A DNA stretch of 64,000 bases, from contig NZ_CAKZHY010000172.1 of NCBI RefSeq assembly GCF_936928535.1, forward strand, positions 86,393 to 150,392, in the 5' to 3' direction. This DNA comes from an uncultured Bradyrhizobium sp. (GTDB lineage: Bacteria; Pseudomonadota; Alphaproteobacteria; Rhizobiales; Xanthobacteraceae). Numbering within the stretch: the stretch's first letter is position 1; each line of letters begins with the position of its first letter. Both the position numbers and the translations under genes were made by a program. The notes below the pieces were generated by a model, which worked only from the letters and a program-made list of their open reading frames with translations, did not search any database and was not told the origin of the DNA. Of this stretch, positions 62,443 through 64,000 are shown piece by piece.

Positions 62443-63327
62443 TTAAAGTCGATAGACGCGCGTCGCGGTGCCCCCGAAGATCGCATCTTGTTGTTCGGGG
62501 CTCAGCGGCGCGGCCGCGGCGCGAAATGCCTCGACGAGCTCGCGATATCCGGTCCACAATTTCTCGATCGGAAAATTCGAGCCGAACAGGCAGCGCTCGG
62601 CACCAAAGATCGCGACGGTATCCATCACCACCGCGGCGATATGCGCGGGGTCGTTGCGATGGATGAAGGTGCCGAGGCCCGAGAGCTTTGAGACCACATT
62701 CGGGCAGGTCGCGAGCCGGGCCATGCCCGCGCGCCAGGCGGCGCGGCCCGCGGGGGAAAGGTCTTCGAGCATGCCGGCATGCTGGAGGATGAAGGTCACC
62801 TTGGGGCAGGAGTCGGCAAGATGCGCGGCATCCGGCATCTGCGGCGTGAAAACCTGTAGATCGAAGCTCCAGCCATAATCGGCGAGACGGGCGACGTTGC
62901 GGCGGACCATGGGATCGACGCAGAGATCGGGCTTGACCGCGAAACGATAGAGCGGATTTTCGTGCCAGTGCAGCTGCATGCGCACGCCACGGACGAGGGA
63001 ATAGCGCTTCAGCCGGTCGAGCTGTGGGCGTACGTCGTCGACGGCGAAATTGGCATAGGCGACAATGGCGTGCGGCCAGCCGTGCTCATCGGCGGTCCGC
63101 TGCACCCAGGCGGCCTCGTCCTCGAAACGGTCGTTGGCCCAGTTGGTCTGGACATAGACCGAGCGGGTGACGCCGCTGCCCCTGAGGTCATCCAGATATT
63201 CCTCGATCGGATAGTCGCGCCGGATGGCTTCGTAGGGGCCGAAAATGCGTGGCTGCATCGGGCCGACCAGCCAGGGCAGGTCGGCCTGCCGCCAGATATG
63301 ATGATGCCCATCGACAATTTCGGTCAC
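62443..63327 (-). CDS. Amidohydrolase-2 family TIM-barrel hydrolase
   Basis: 294 residues. DGHHHIW near the start (metal His pair), QLHWHENPLYRF, FILQHAGMLEDL and FGSNFPIEKLW near the end fit the amidohydrolase-2 family, which includes lactonases such as L-fuconolactonase and 2-pyrone-4,6-dicarboxylate hydrolase. Exact substrate unknown. Its start overlaps the stop of the upstream VWA gene by 4 bases, so the two are co-translated. Confidence 0.85.
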   Translation of the reverse strand: MTEIVDGHHHIWRQADLPWLVGPMQPRIFGPYEAIRRDYPIEEYLDDLRGSGVTRSVYVQTNWANDRFEDEAAWVQRTADEHGWPHAIVAYANFAVDDVRPQLDRLKRYSLVRGVRMQLHWHENPLYRFAVKPDLCVDPMVRRNVARLADYGWSFDLQVFTPQMPDAAHLADSCPKVTFILQHAGMLEDLSPAGRAAWRAGMARLATCPNVVSKLSGLGTFIHRNDPAHIAAVVMDTVAIFGAERCLFGSNFPIEKLWTGYRELVEAFRAAAAPLSPEQQDAIFGGTATRVYRL

Positions 63328-64000
63328 GCAGCCCTCCTTCGCCCCAGCGCGAGGATATGCGCGACAACAGACGCGCTCGATCCGCCGTCGACGAGGTCAT
63401 CGACGAAGCGCTCGATCGCCTTGAGCGCTTCGGTCTGCGGACGGAAGTCTCGTCCGGTCGCCAACGGCGTCAGCCAGCTCACGCGCCAGGCCCGTCGCGA
63501 CAGCTTTGCCACCGCATCGCGCAGCGCATCGGGTTCGCCGCGCTCGAGTCCATCCGAGACGACAACCACTGCTGCCCCGCGCGCATAACCGCCAAAGCGA
63601 GGCACCGCGAGGAAGGCTTGCAGCGCATCGCCGATGCGAGTGCCACCGTCCCAGTCGCTGACGAGATGCGTAGCCGCATTGAGGGCCTGCTCGCGGCGCT
63701 TCACCCGCAAGGCGCGGGTGACGCGAGTGAGGCGCGTGCCGAAAGTGAAGACCTCGACATTGGGCGCGGCCTGCACCAGCGCGTGCGCCAGCTTCATGTT
63801 CTCCTCGGTGCGGCTCTTCATCGAGCCCGAGACGTCGATCAGCAGCAGGAATTTCCGCGGGCGCTGGCGCCGCTTCATATGCCCGAGCCGCAAGATCTCG
63901 CCATCGCTGCGGACGCTGTCGCGCAAGGTGCGGCGGAGATCGGCAAACGGCCCGCGGCGGGCGCGCATGCGGCGGTGGCCGCGGCGACGCGGCAGGCGCC
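63324..64000 (-). CDS. VWA-domain protein, CoxE-like (N-terminus outside window)
   Basis: The frame is open to the right edge; an internal Met at 63968 is not the true start. The visible part contains a von Willebrand A domain with the metal-ion site DVSGSM, followed by FGTRLTRVTRAL, DWDGGTRIGDALQAFL and VVVVSDGLERGEPDAL. Basic runs (RRMRARRGPF) precede it. This is the C-terminal half of CoxE-type proteins, which work with MoxR-type ATPases (CoxD) in maturing CO-dehydrogenase/xanthine-dehydrogenase-type molybdenum enzymes. Such genes would be expected just beyond the window. Confidence 0.82.
   Translation of the reverse strand, partial: RLPRRRGHRRMRARRGPFADLRRTLRDSVRSDGEILRLGHMKRRQRPRKFLLLIDVSGSMKSRTEENMKLAHALVQAAPNVEVFTFGTRLTRVTRALRVKRREQALNAATHLVSDWDGGTRIGDALQAFLAVPRFGGYARGAAVVVVSDGLERGEPDALRDAVAKLSRRAWRVSWLTPLATGRDFRPQTEALKAIERFVDDLVDGGSSASVVAHILALGRRRAA

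Overview
The window is GC-rich DNA, densely coding, with no RNA gene, insertion sequence or CRISPR array that I can see. Gene content points to a soil or plant-associated alphaproteobacterium of the Bradyrhizobium/Rhizobium kind: many ABC uptake systems, a rhizobial-type glycerol-like transporter with its small membrane gene, a HisKA_2/HWE-type kinase and dihydropyrimidinase clusters. The genus is an inference.

Layout. (1) 1-14.7 kb: a D-hydantoinase-type catabolic region. It holds an arylmalonate decarboxylase/racemase-fold enzyme, an intact hydantoinase, a semialdehyde dehydrogenase, an MFS exporter (opposite strand), an N-carbamoyl-D-amino-acid hydrolase, a second hydantoinase broken by a one-base frameshift, and a complete Dpp/Opp-type ABC importer. 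(2) 14.7-32.9 kb: a regulatory and detoxification island. Two 945-residue paralogous regulators (OmpR-type winged helix, STAND/NB-ARC-like ATPase, long helical repeat region) lie on the minus strand. Around and between them are an AraC regulator, an unknown protein, an orphan histidine kinase, a VOC protein, a Tat-exported epoxide hydrolase, a crotonase, OsmC, a cupin, MsrA, a DUF1330-like protein, a TetR/EmrAB-type efflux unit and an aldo/keto reductase. Five upstream regions in this island carry the same unusual box: TAAC-type pentamers repeated every 10 bp, usually followed by GAGC. (3) 33.2-44.5 kb: a lone Bug-type binding protein, then a GlpVPQUST-like ABC importer followed directly by dhaL, dhaM, a separate HPr, a separate Enzyme I, a small HTH protein and dhaK. 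This is a PEP-dependent dihydroxyacetone kinase with its own phosphorelay. (4) 44.9-54.7 kb: an Rbs-type sugar importer, a DeoR regulator, and deoC - two-domain aldehyde dehydrogenase - fucU - ribokinase-family kinase. Together these make a coherent deoxyribose (or similar pentose) pathway. (5) 54.7-59.3 kb: another MalFGK-type importer. (6) 59.3-64 kb, minus strand: an azoreductase-like flavoprotein, a fused SMP-30/isochorismatase-like protein lacking the catalytic Cys, a lactonase-type metallo-beta-lactamase, an amidohydrolase and the C-terminal part of a CoxE-like VWA protein that runs off the window.

How it fits together. Regions 1 and 3-6 are import-plus-catabolism modules, each with its own transporter. 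Region 2 looks like a stress or electrophile-response regulon. Its most interesting feature is the recurring 10-bp-phased box, which is the kind of site an OmpR/PhoB-type winged helix reads, lying around one of the two large STAND regulators. The link between regulator and box is inference; the boxes themselves are directly visible.
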